From: Beroe ovata
Lineage: Eukaryota > Ctenophora > Nuda > Beroida > Beroidae
Assembly (NCBI GenBank): GCA_946803715.1
Contig: CAMPET010000043.1
Location: 1,423 to 65,422 of the forward strand
Length of the DNA: 64,000 nt
Direction: 5' to 3'
Within the stretch, counting starts at the first letter, position 1, and every line of letters starts with the position of its first letter. The notes under the pieces are model-generated. The model ran no database searches. It saw only the letters and a program-made list of their open reading frames with translations, and was not told the origin of the DNA. The position numbers and the translations under genes are program-made. Shown here piece after piece: positions 44,864-56,799 of the stretch.

Positions 44864-47800
44864 GTTGATGGCTTCACCAAGGAGGAAGTGGATGGGACTG
44901 GATTCATTTCTCAAATTGGCAAGATTGCAAATAAAATTAAGTCACAAGGTATTGGAGCTGGTGACCATGTTGCCATAGTTGGTCTTAATCACATGAGTTA
45001 CACAACTGCAAAACTAGGAGTCATAGCTGCTGGAGCTGTCCCAGTTCTTTTCAATCCAACATTCACAAGTATGTATGAATGTTTATGTGTATTGTGTATT
45101 GTGTATAAGCTAAGTATACAAGCAGCATTAAGTGTATCATTCCCGTGCTTGGTAAAAATAAGATACTTCAAGGTATCTCACCACCTTCACTCACCTCAAT
45201 ATTGTTTGCAATAGTCAGTGAAAAGTAGAGGGATGCAAGAAACTTAATCACTGTCTAAAATGACTCTTGAATTATTAATAACCTGACTGAATATATAACT
45301 TAATTCCTTAATATCCAGAGCAGGAAATGATGAAGTTACTGACACTGAGTGAATGCAAGTATGCAATAGGGCACATGTGTAGTGCTTCTACTCTTACTGA
45401 CATTCAAAAAGAATTTCCCTTGACCCTGTTACCGAGAATAGAGGAGCTTAAAGATTGGTCAAAGTAAGGGAACACTTACTTTGATGTGTGATTGAATGCC
45501 AACACCCCTGTATCAGTGTATTAATAAAATCTTAATTTCAACAGAGATGAATCGACATTGTGTCCAGAATTTGCTGGTGATTTGAATGATACCTGTATGA
45601 TGCTCTTCAGTAGTGGGACAACAGGTCTGCTTGGAAATATTGGATGATGAAATTCTCTTCTACAAAATAGACACTTTCTGAATTATACTCATCCAAGCAT
45701 ATTACAGGACTACCAAAAGCTGTACAGCTTACCCACAAGAATTACAATGCCATGATTGGAGGGCTGCATGCAACGGCAGACTTTCAAATGATGGCCGACA
45801 AGAATAATGTTGATAACCCTTCAATGGTAAGTCATAATGACTTAGTCATTGCTTTTCTATACTGGACGAATTCGAGTTTGAGTAAGATACCTATAGAATT
45901 TGAATTTGAATGTACCTATTCACATTCGATATCATCCACTCAGGTAGATTTTTTGCCCGAATTCCATGGCTACGGCAGCATGATTGCTCAGCTATGTCCA
46001 TTCAGTGGCTTCAAACGAATTATCCTACCCTTCTTCACACCAGAACTGTTTCTACAGTGTCTCGCTGATCACAAGGTAGGTAGCAAATCGTACTATTTGG
46101 TACTGCGAATACTGCACATTGCATGCCATGTTAGAAAATTGACTTGCACATGTTATAAAAGGTATAAAATCGCTTATAAAATTGCACATTTTCCAGATTT
46201 TTCATAATCAGTAATAACTCGCAATCAATAACAGATAAAGAATATAGGTAGCAGATCTCTGCATCTTCAAACAATTACCATCAAAAACGCTATGTATTGG
46301 TTTCTTCCAATGGCACACGGTTAAATTTTTTTGAACTTTTCATGTCTATAACTTGTAAACTTTTCTTGTGGAAATCATCAGAAAACTTCTGCAACAAAGT
46401 GAGTCTCATCTGTTTCATCCTAATCACGTACAGCACAGCGTTGCTCATTGCATTCAGGGGGATACTTAGAGTGAAGATAAAGTTACCAAAGTATCCCATT
46501 GTATCAAATGCCATCAACTTTGCCACAAGTTCCTCGTTATACGCTATCAAGTTCAAGAGTGAAGCAGGTATGTTGAATATGGCGAATATAGCTGTGAAGA
46601 TGACGATTGTTATGGATGCATATCTCTTCTCATCCATGCCGACTTCGTAAGAATCACTTGCGTTGCGTGAGTTATTATGCAGCACAACCACACTAATCAC
46701 GCAGCTAATCAGAATTGGAAATATGGGGATGGTATAAATCATCTTGCTCAGCACATCAGATACTGTCTCATACCTATCCACACCTTTGTCAACGTAAGAA
46801 CAGTCCACATAGCCGTTAAAGTACATGTACTGGCCTCCCTTTTCCCAGAATATAATGGAAGTCTCCACTAGAAGGAAGACCAGATAGATTGCCATAACAA
46901 CCACAGCATTCTTGTGTGATATACTTTTGAATGGTTTGAGAAGAAGATAAGTCCGACTGATGCTGAGGAGGGCAACACAGAAAATGGACATTCCAGAGAG
47001 GACTCTGAACAGGAAAATCCACAGATTGCAGAAGACAATGTCCCGGAAGAGCGTAGGAAGTCTATAATTGAAGTAACTCAGAGCAGGAGGTAGTCCACAC
47101 AGACAGATCAAAGTGTCGACGGCAGTGATTCCTGCGTAGATGATGGTCGATACATCTCTCTTCTTGGAGAGGAAGTAGTAGAGAGAGAATGCGTTGAAGG
47201 GAGTTCCCAGGATGGTCGTCAGGAGGAGAGTAGTTCCGTATAGGATGTCTACCTCCCTGTACACCGTAATGTTCGGGTTCATGTAGATGTGGTTGTTCAC
47301 CATGGGGACTACCTGCGTGTCCGGGGAAGTTAGTGAAATTATCTCTTTTCCGGGGAAGAGAGTTCTGAGAAAATAACAAGGAAAAGTTTCACACAGCAAT
47401 GGCAAGCAGAGGAAATTCGAATTGTTCGAGCAGATACAACGTAAAGAAATGCGTTATGCGAGAATCAAAACACATTCAGTTTTCACGTGCTTTGGAAATT
47501 GGAGTCGGGATTGGAGTTTTGTGTGGCTTCCAAATATATAATGATTAACAATGAGTTCTCTCACTGCGGCTACAGGAAATAATTAGATTAGCTCTCACAA
47601 ATTCCTGTTCTCCCGGCCTAGCCCGATGATAGGTGTTAATAATCTAGACTGACTCCTAGACACACTTCAGAATGTAGAGACGCTCGGGTAAATAGTTGTA
47701 ATTTCACTATGCTCAATGCATGAAACGACCGAAGCTTCGGCTTCGGCTTCGGCTTCGGCAAACTTCGGCACTTTTTTGACATTCGGCTTCGGCTTCGGCT

Positions 47801-50800
47801 TCGGCAAAATTTTGCCGAAGTTTGGCCGAAGTTTTTGAGGCACTGATATATTGAGAAATGGTCGATTTTGGGCTCCAAGTACTGCATTAATAAAAAGTTG
47901 ATTTGTAACCACTGAGTTGATTGGTAACCTACAAGGTGTATGGGCTATATTACTTCAATTTGACGCACTTAAACTCTTCAACATCACTGTTTAGACCATG
48001 AGTAAAAATAGATGCCCTCGGTGACAACTAAACTGGCTCCAAATAAGCTGAGGAAACTCCAATTTTCAGCTCAAACTTGATTCTAAGCCCGACTTTGAAT
48101 GGCTTATGGCATGTGCAAAAAATCTCAAATCATATTAGGAGTCTGTCTTGTGATTTTGACGTGAATGACAAAGGAGGAAGACGTGAACAATTTTTTGGCC
48201 AATATACGGCTCAGTTGATACCTATTCTTTCTGATACTCTAACCTACTAGTACTAGCAACAGACCTCTGCATTGACTGTTTAATATAGGCCCTGAAATTT
48301 TGCTGCCAATATAATTTTTTCTGCAGCAGATTCGATAAGTAACACCTATTTCTGATTTTTTTCCTGGGGGCTGCGCCCCCAGACCCCTGCTGTGTGTTGC
48401 TAGCTTTGCACGAAGCTCAAAGTCCTAAAAAAGCAAGCTCCAAAAACTTTTTGGTCTGCTCCTAATATCAAGTATATAGTCATGGTTTATTCTCAACCTA
48501 GTGGATAAAAAACGTTCAAAGCCAGATTTAATTTACTGAAAACTTCCCTACTGCACCTCTTATGCAGAATTATTCTTACCCGGGTTGAAAAAAAGTTGCG
48601 TCTCCCAACTGCTGCTTGAAATTATGGAGACTTTCATGGAGTTTTAGATTCGAAAAAAGTCATCTGAAAACCTTCAATATTTGGCAGGTCACAGCAATAA
48701 TCTCTCTGGCTTCTGGGGGCTGTGCCCCCAGACTCCTCCTCCGGGTTATAGAACCTATTGTATGCAAGAACAAAATGATTATTTGCACAATGATTATTTG
48801 CGCATGCTCAATTATGAATGAAATTATGAAGAAATTCTCCAAAGAATCAATCATCAATAGACAAGGACCCCAGAAATTTTCTAACTGCAGCGGGCTGAAG
48901 CGTAGGTAAGTACTCGCTTCGCATGTGGCCAGATTGATTTTTTTTTAATTTCCTGAAAAAATATTCACCCAAGCTTTCCATTATGATCATTATAAAGCAC
49001 ACTCATGAAGCATTTGGTCAGCACAGCCACATATTTGTATTCTGTAATCTGAAATATCGTGAATGAAAACTTCGGCCAAGACTTCGGCTTCGGCTTCGGC
49101 TTCGGCAACAAAAATTGAGCTTCGGCTTCTGCTTCGGCTTCGGCCAAAATTCTGGCTTCGGTCGTTTCATGGCTCAATGCTGTCGTTGTATTGAGCTAGA
49201 TTAACGCAACCTCACCAAGTGCAGGGAGTAGGGAGTGATAGAAGACAAAATGAACTGGTCTGATTGTGATACCACTCTGAATGGTCCAAGCTGCAAAATG
49301 TGTCGCGCTAGTATGAGACAGTGACGAACAATTGCGATAATTGTCAATAGAAATGGTTTCAATTAGTCGAAAGTCCTGTATGAAGTTGCGTCATACTGCG
49401 TCAGCTGACGCCAAATCAGCGTCGTCAAATCGGATGTTGTTATTAACTTGCACATGAAGTACGTGGTAGGAAAGGAATGGATTTCCCCGTAAAAAGAGCC
49501 GATAATAACACAATCGGCCATTGACGGCTGACACCACTTTCTAACTGAATTACTCATCAAAGAAATGGTCGTGAATGGGAGCGAAAAGGGGCACAAAGGT
49601 GGAAAAAAGATTTCACGAAGAGGGCAAAAAGGGGAACAAAAGGGGCAAAAAGGGGCCAAATAGGAAACTATGGCCAGTGATCCTCCTGCATTAAAGTGGT
49701 ATAATCTATACATCGGGTAACATTGTTCAGAAACAATACGAGAATGTATCAATAGGGAGCCTGAACAGTCATTGTCCTATATTTGTTGGGACCATGTTTT
49801 TGCCACTAACGTGTTTTAGATAGTAATTTGATTGAACAGTGATATAAGTTACTTAGGACTAGGGAGAGGAGAGAGAGAGAAATACTATAGACGACACTAG
49901 TAAAGACGCGTCGAGGCCTCGATTCATATCTCATCAAATCAATAGTTCACGATAAACCACGTTTCATCGCTGCCCTGCGGATTCAAAACCGCCAATCACG
50001 TGATTCTGCTGTGAGCAACACGTTTCATATTGTAAACATTAAACAGTAACTACAGCTACAGTATCAACTATGATTGAGGGATGGAAAACACCGATCTATA
50101 AAAACTTGTTTTTGATGTAAAATTTTTCAGTGCATGAGACGAAGCATAGATTATAGTTGCTCCCGGTAACTCTGTTATTATAGATCAATGATTATGTTGC
50201 TTATGAAGGGAGCCGCAGGAAGGAAGTTTAACGTGTATTGGCTGCTACGTTATGAGTTGCACGTGTTAATTTTAAGAAACAATCCATCGAGAAATTATTA
50301 AACAAAAACGTGATACAAATCAAAACTATCATACGGTAAGTGAAAGTACTGTATAAAGCTATAACTAAGCAGGTTATATTCTGATGCAGGCAAATCCACC
50401 AGTCTGCACTATGATATTCCATACACTGTAGCATAGTCAGTGTTGATTGTTGATAGTACAGTGGTACTAAACTGCTCCTGCCTATATACAGATAGATCGA
50501 TTGGGTTTATCATGGGCAGACTGCTGTAGTCTCACGGAATACTGTGCGTAGTTTATCATGTACCATCAATAAATTGTGCGAGAGTAAATGAAGTGGAACT
50601 GAGTGAACAGAAACGAAGCATCTATTGTCACAAAATAGATGGCTAACACTTGCAGAGTAATGGCGGTGCCGGGATTTAACTGTGAGAACACAGCACACAC
50701 ACACACCTGTAATAGTAAAAATTGCCGGTTTTACCAATAATTTCTCGGGGAATCTTTTAACGAATGCCGGTCATTAGTTGTGTATTTCGCGCTAATTACG

Positions 50801-51783
50801 TAATTAGCGAAACTCACCCCTACTATATGTCTCGGTGAACAATAATTGCTGTACTACTAGAGCTGAGTCTATAAAAGAAAGAGGGAACGTAAACCGTTAA
50901 CGGAGGGAAGTATGCAGCTTCCGTGAATAACGAGTGAAATGTGGCAGGCACTGTTGAAATGTTCCCATTGTACTGTAAAATTAGTGGAGGAGACGGATTG
51001 TAGAGGAGAAGAAATCGATTCATTGAAATGTCACAAAAATCAGAGAGGAGAAAAATACTGGATATGTGAGTAATAGGTATGGGAGTAATAGGTATGAAAG
51101 AGAATTTAACAGGTATTTTTAAGAATATTTGTGCATGTGTGTGTGTGCACTGGGAGTGTTTGAGAAATAAGCAAGCAGTGGATATGTTAGACCAATGTCC
51201 AATAGTCGATACTCTTTCGGCTGTTTGCCAATGACGTGCGTTGTACAGTATATCGGGACTTATAATCACGTGAGGTTCAATAGTTTCCTGTTAACGTCAC
51301 GACTTCAAGCATTTCCATAAAGCCGTATCTATGAATCATGTCTATTAATCAATTTACAGATCGTGTCTTTGCAAGCAATGAGCAGAGCACAAAATTACCG
51401 CTCAGTGAACCGCAGCGATACATACCATGCGATAGTGAGATAAATATTGCTATGGTATTGACCGTATCATGAACAAAAACCTACTCAAGAAGCATGGGTT
51501 CTCCAATAAAAACACATTAAGTTGATGCGATGTGTGTTCCTTATAATGAGAGACAGTCAAATTTCACGCTATTCGATGATGACGAACGGGGAATAAAGTA
51601 GACAATCTGATGATGAGATATTGTAGACAATGACGAAAGTAACCGCTCTCTTTATCCTGTGTGCGTCTGGAAGTTGATGTGAAGTGTGAAGATGCAATGT
51701 TATGGCGTTAATACACTCGCTCTATAATCATGCGTTGTACAGTAGTCAGTGTGCGTACAGTGGTGTCATTTATTGACGATCAC

Positions 51784-51825
<42 letters not shown>

Positions 51826-51850
51826 AGTCTGTGTGTGAGTGTNGTTTGAG

Positions 51851-51884
<34 letters not shown>

Positions 51885-54579
51885 ATTGTGTGTGTCTGCG
51901 TGTGTGATTGACCAACATAAGTATAGTTTAGCACTGTAGCATGTCACGACCCCTAATCCCTATACCCTGCTGTATTGGTTGGTTCTGAAGCTTGGCTATA
52001 GTTGTAAAGTTTGGCTATGATTTCAGCCAATTATCGATGTCACATGAATGATCAATAATCATGAATTATTGTAAAGTAAACTTGAACATAACTTGAACAT
52101 AAAAAGATAACTACTTAATTAAACATGGGTTTTAACTGAAAGTTCTTGAATCGACTACTTGAAATAGTTAAATAACGAGAACAATATGAATGTCCATCAA
52201 GCGAGCATTGGTTGCTATGCCAATGCAGCAATAATTACAATCAGTATTTGAGGAATGACCAATAATAATGGAGGAAGAAAGCGGACTGATATTGATAAGA
52301 ACTGATAATAGTACAGGAATTTATCATTTAGAGTACAGAATAGAACATGATAGTATAGACCTCTCTATAGAGCGTAGAGTAAGCAGGGACTGTAAGATAC
52401 AAAGAACTAGCTCAGGGTAGGGCTATGTTGTTTAGGAACCAACCAGTCATCAGCCATGCTGCACTTAACCCACGGTACCCAGGGTACTACGGGTAGGTGT
52501 TATCAATGACCATTTCTATGGCCGTGGTAGTTAACATTTGCCACCACCTTTGTTCGACCCACAAAAGATGCTGCTATAATTATAGTCGACGATGTATCAC
52601 TATTATGATGCTGGAATTATAGACGTTGTGGTAGTCAGGTACCAGTTCCTGGTTATTATCCAAAGTTTAGTCGACGCCAAAAAAGCTGTTAACACTATTA
52701 TCGTTAACACCATGACCCCCAGGTTCCCTGTACCAGTGTAGTGCCGCCCGTGATGCTTATGCTCACTAAACTAGACATAGTTCCCAACTACGATTTGTCC
52801 GCACTACGTGTCCTGTTCGTGGGAGCCGCCCCACTCTCACCTGAGACTGAGGAAGCGGTCAAGACCAGGCTGGAGGCGTGTAATCCAGGGATGGACCTGG
52901 CTATTTGCCAAGGTAGGATGATTTTAGTGTTCGCTGATTCCCTGGGGGTCCTTAAGTCTTTTAATTATCGTTAGTCAAAAACTCCTGTTGGAACTTTGAA
53001 ATGCGTGAATTCCCAACAATCAGGTTTCGTAATTTTTAGAACAATCTGACGCAAGAAACATGACCCTAATTTAATGAGGAATCACTTCTGATAATATTTC
53101 ATTTCACATATGCGTACTGCGTATACATGTTATAGCTCCAGCTGCGAATACTCCTTTTCCATGTCAAAGAATTACCTACTAAACTGCGAAGAATGGAAAT
53201 TCCATTCAAAATGGCATCGGAATCATTGAACCAAGAAGATAAAATAACTTTCTTATAGTTTCTTTTTCAACCCCAGGTTACGGAATGACGGAGAGTTCCG
53301 GAGCTAGTATGGTGGTGAGGATGGCGGACTCGCACAAAGCGGGCGCAGTGGGCAGAATTCTCCCCGGACAGGAAGCCAAGGTATGCGCGGGATCATTTGA
53401 TCATCACAATACGGATCATTCTCCCTTCACTTTCATCACCAGTCATGCTTATCAATGATCACATCGATATGGAGACTACTTATTACTCCCATCATTAATA
53501 ATTAATTATAGTTCACATTCAACTCAATCTCATATTGCGTCAAGTCTAATTTCAGCTCCATTTCGTCCAGCACTTGTTGGTTGCCCATCACCACACATCT
53601 CCCCCCCCCCTCAGATAATAAACACGGACACGGGTGAAGTATGCGGCCCGTACGAGCGAGGAGAGATTTACATGCGCGGTCCTACTGTCATGAAGGGGTA
53701 CTACAAGAATGACGCAGCTAACGCAGAGACTTTCGATGGCGAATGGTGAGATTCGAATTTATTTCTCCCAAGTTACATTTACAATCTGAAGGACCGAAAA
53801 TCGTGCTTCAAACGTGTTAATAAGCTTTAGATTAGCTCATGAATCGTCGTAACTTGCTGCCTTTCTTTAGGCTGAAAACCGGTGATATCGCGTACTATGA
53901 CGAAAATGAGGACTTTTTCATCGTTGACCGAGAAAAGGAGTTTATCAAAGTGAAGGGTTACCAGGTACTCTAACCCGCATCTTGTTTCGCCGTGACGTGT
54001 TTCCCTCACTCAACACTAATTACACTCAGTAACAACAACCCCCTCCCCTTATTTCACATTCCCTATATATCACCTAATATTCTAATAACAGTCACTGTGA
54101 ATTATGAACCCCCTGCCCCAATCTCATCTCGCTCCAGGTTGCCCCTGCCGAACTGGAGGGGCTCCTAATCTCCCACCCTGACATTGCCGATGCAGCGGTT
54201 ATCGGTATTCCTCACGAGAGAAGTGGAGAGGCTCCTAAAGCATACGTCGTCACTCAATACGGCGGTAAGATGACAATATGATGGATGACAGAATTTCCAT
54301 TAATATTTCATTTTAACCTCTGTTTCATTCATTCCTATCGTTCATCGACCCTAGTTTCATCGTCCCTACAAACTGGGTCTTCCCGTTCCATGTATCTCTA
54401 GTAACCAAATATTTCCAGCTTCACTCACGGAAGAAGATATCAAAAATTTTGTAGCTGATAAAGTGTCGGATTACAAGCAATTAGTTGAAGTGGAGTTTGC
54501 AAAGAACATACCCAAACTACCGTCTGGCAAGATCCAGCGTCGGGTACTGAGAGAAAAACACGCTAAGAACAACAGCTAA
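44864..54579 (+). CDS. Acyl-CoA synthetase, 4-coumarate-CoA ligase/luciferase-like (5' end missing)
   Basis: 495 residues of an ATP-dependent adenylate-forming ligase. Eleven exons in phase: 44864-45068, 45319-45463, 45545-45624, 45708-45826, 45944-46075, 52723-52912, 53277-53380, 53615-53745, 53871-53964, 54138-54264, 54419-54579. Motifs in order: [20 protein letters not shown]; the phosphate loop [93 protein letters not shown]; and the catalytic-lysine motif [11 protein letters not shown]. It ends KNNS, so no peroxisomal SKL. The first 40-50 residues are not found. A 6.6 kb intron (46076-52722) holds an antisense receptor gene and a transposon-like element. Exons before it are AT-richer than those after it. 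The substrate is unknown. Confidence 0.93.
46290..47303 (-). CDS. Rhodopsin-like G protein-coupled receptor, nested antisense
   Basis: 338 residues from ATG 47303 (the frame stays open to another ATG at 47405, but an acceptor-like TATTTTCTCAG lies between, so the shorter start is preferred). A short N-terminus with an NIT glycosylation site is followed by seven hydrophobic segments. TM1 has [17 protein letters not shown] with the conserved Asn, TM2 has [14 protein letters not shown] with the conserved Asp, and TM3 ends [12 protein letters not shown] (SRT in place of DRY). TM7 has [14 protein letters not shown] in place of NPxxY. The FSLYYFLxKKR and AVDTLIC pattern is one I associate with large cnidarian receptor expansions. 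Ligand unknown. The gene lies on the opposite strand in the acyl-CoA synthetase intron, just after its exon 5. Confidence 0.85.
   Translation of the reverse strand: MVNNHIYMNPNITVYREVDILYGTTLLLTTILGTPFNAFSLYYFLSKKRDVSTIIYAGITAVDTLICLCGLPPALSYFNYRLPTLFRDIVFCNLWIFLFRVLSGMSIFCVALLSISRTYLLLKPFKSISHKNAVVVMAIYLVFLLVETSIIFWEKGGQYMYFNGYVDCSYVDKGVDRYETVSDVLSKMIYTIPIFPILISCVISVVVLHNNSRNASDSYEVGMDEKRYASITIVIFTAIFAIFNIPASLLNLIAYNEELVAKLMAFDTMGYFGNFIFTLSIPLNAMSNAVLYVIRMKQMRLTLLQKFSDDFHKKSLQVIDMKSSKKFNRVPLEETNT
47711..49179. mobile_element. hAT-like non-autonomous DNA transposon with 8 bp target duplication
   Basis: Terminal inverted repeats CATGAAACGACCGAAG (47719-47734) and CTTCGGTCGTTTCATG (49156-49171) are perfect over 16 bases. 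They are flanked by a direct 8-base duplication GCTCAATG (47711-47718 and 49172-49179). Both subterminal zones carry arrays of the hexamer CTTCGG/GGCTTC (47735-47830 and about 49070-49160). The body has two copies of a palindromic phrase GGGGGCTGCGCCCCCAGAC-like (48366, 48716). No transposase frame is visible, so it would need a helper. An 8 bp duplication is typical of hAT elements. Confidence 0.85.
49180..52722. other. Remainder of the synthetase intron
   Basis: 3.5 kb of AT-rich intron. Apart from the GT microsatellite at 51788-51905 and a short AGGGGCAAAAAGGGG run near 49590-49670, I find no gene or element. The open frames of 60-150 codons have no family resemblance. Confidence 0.5.
51788..51905. 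repeat. (GT)n microsatellite with an N
   Basis: Long GT dinucleotide run, interrupted by GTTTGAGTCT and other variants, with a single N at 51843. It lies in the synthetase intron. Confidence 0.95.
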
Positions 54580-55485
54580 ATACTTGTATTTAATACTTCA
54601 ATATAACTGTAGAACACTAAAAGTCTCATGGTTTCTTTTTACTTCATCTTCAGATTTCCCATAACCCATTGAAAATATATCATTTAAAGCGTTTCAAATT
54701 TTGTTCGCTGAGAATTTTGTTGGTATTGATACTGTGATTACAATTTTGTCTGTGTAGATATTAGATTAGACTTAGAATGAATATCGAATCAGGCATCATC
54801 CAGAAAGAGCTGAATCCACCATTATAGTCAACCTAACGGCGGGCGCGAACTCCATAATGATCCGAGGTGTAGTACTGCAAGGTGCTCACTATTTGTATTT
54901 GTCACTGACACACTGCGCGCGGTGCCGCGCACCTTTTAATTAGGTAATTATAGTTGCAATTAGGTAATTGGTAGATGTGTACGTCTCGATGGGTTCTAGC
55001 CGAATTCATAGGATGAACTTGAATCATCCACGGTGTGCATAGAGTTTCCAACCACAAAACTCCTTTTTAACATAATACCATACTCAAATGTGTTTCAAAA
55101 TCTTCAAATACCTCGGAAGAGCTCAAATTTATACTGTTCTGACGTTCTGCCAGTAACTTGCGGCCGCTTTCTCAAATGTTCAAAGTCAAACGACTATCTT
55201 GAGATGCTAATGAAATGTATACATGGTACAAAAAGTTTGCAACTGCCTCTTCTTGTGTTGATGCTTGATTCAATATGAATAACAATGTATCCATATACAG
55301 GGCTCATTTCGGAACGTGTGGCTCCTTGTTCAATATTATATTAGTGTTTTTAATTTATTAATTGTAATGTCGAAATTCTCAGTGTTGTAGAAACAATATT
55401 TTCGTGTCTCACTAAGCTACATCTAACTTATCAACTTATTACTAAGTGCAGTGATTTGTTCAAATGATCCTGAAAGAACGGGGGA
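54580..55485. other. Intergenic spacer
   Basis: 900 bases with no recognised gene. A GC-rich patch GCGCGCGGTGCCGCGC lies near 54915. Confidence 0.4.
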
Positions 55486-56799
55486 ATGGAATGTTGTAGA
55501 GCATGTTACTCCATTCTTCCTACAATCCCCTACTTTTCTCTTGACAACAAACAAACAACAAACCTCGATGAAAAGGTGACATCATCAAATGACAAACTTA
55601 TCAGTGAAGTTAGTGATTACAAAGCGCTATCTGACATTTCACCACATCATGATTCGAGCAACTCTGACCATATTCAAGACGACGACCCTCCTGTCCAGGA
55701 ATTAATGCCAAATGTAAACAGGAAAACAGAGCCCATGAAATACGTGGTTCATTCTGATGTCATGAGTCGGCGTACTTCATGGCAGTCTGCCAGCTTTGCA
55801 ATGGCACAAGTAACACATCGTGGGCAGAGTAGTGGACTACACAGCCTGAGACGTTCTAGGGTCAAGTCTAAGAATGAAGTCCCAGATTCGCTATCAGAAC
55901 TTCAGCATGGAATCGTTCTGGAAGGAAGATATTCACTTGCCGAGGCTCCGTTATGTACAAAACAGCATGAAACTGATCATCTTTCACAGCCAGAGAATGT
56001 GGAAAATGATGTTTCTACTTCCATGGTTCATAATACTAAATTCATTGGAGTTGTTATCGATGAAAGAGATGACCAGATAGTGGACCCTTCATGTGCTCAT
56101 GACGTTGATGAGGAACGCAAGTCTGCTTGTGTGTCGTCGTCTGTTCCAAATACCAAACAGGATGAGTGCTCTTGTGATGATGATGATGATGATTCAAACA
56201 TCAGTTCGATTGCCACATCAGACATCAGTACTGATGCAAGTACTGATGGAGAAGGTGAAGCTATATTGGAACATCAGAGTCTGTACAGAGTCATGAAGAC
56301 TACCGAATCACATTATAAGAAACCGACAGCGAAACTAGACTTGAAATCATCGGCTAAAGCCAAAATAGACGACTTGGATTCAAGCGAGCTTCATCAAGTT
56401 TACACAGAGATTGGCCTAAACAATCTGAGTGGCAGCTCAATAGATGACACAGACCAATTTGAACTTGATTCAGGTCTCACAGGTGAAATGAGCTTTCCCG
56501 GTAGAACTGATAAGAGTCCAGGTTCGAGTAGTGCAGGGAACGGGAAGGACCTAAACCAAGCTGACAACAATTCGTCCTCCTATGAACAAGGAACAAATAG
56601 CTCAGTTAAATGTGATGAAAGTGGCGGAAATGAAGATCACAGCCACATGAATGAAGATGTTATGGATAAAGAGGCTAGTGAGATAGCCAAGAACACGGGG
56701 GATCACAGTGGTACAGATGGTGGAGTGGTGGAGATGGCATCAGGTAAAAAGAAACACGGACTAGTTTCGAAATTCAAGCGCAAAGTATTAAAGAAATGA
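55486..56799 (+). CDS. Disordered Ser/Asp-rich protein of unknown function
   Basis: 437-residue uninterrupted frame from ATG 55486, four codons after an in-frame stop. It is not recognised. The N-terminus has a Cys pair (MECCRACYS). The bulk is low-complexity and acidic, with a CDDDDDDSN run from GAT repeats, many SS/DS pairs and likely phosphorylation-type serines. The last residues are strongly basic (KKKHGLVSKFKRKVLKK), which could be a nuclear or membrane-contact signal. The length of the frame and its even, non-repetitive codon content argue for real coding sequence. It could be a whole gene or the last exon of one whose start lies upstream. Confidence 0.65.
   Translation: MECCRACYSILPTIPYFSLDNKQTTNLDEKVTSSNDKLISEVSDYKALSDISPHHDSSNSDHIQDDDPPVQELMPNVNRKTEPMKYVVHSDVMSRRTSWQSASFAMAQVTHRGQSSGLHSLRRSRVKSKNEVPDSLSELQHGIVLEGRYSLAEAPLCTKQHETDHLSQPENVENDVSTSMVHNTKFIGVVIDERDDQIVDPSCAHDVDEERKSACVSSSVPNTKQDECSCDDDDDDSNISSIATSDISTDASTDGEGEAILEHQSLYRVMKTTESHYKKPTAKLDLKSSAKAKIDDLDSSELHQVYTEIGLNNLSGSSIDDTDQFELDSGLTGEMSFPGRTDKSPGSSSAGNGKDLNQADNNSSSYEQGTNSSVKCDESGGNEDHSHMNEDVMDKEASEIAKNTGDHSGTDGGVVEMASGKKKHGLVSKFKRKVLKK

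Noticed and set aside
47636-47912. Two minus-strand frames with Glu-Ala or Pro-Lys repeats
   Set aside because: These are translations of the CTTCGG hexamer array in the hAT-like element.
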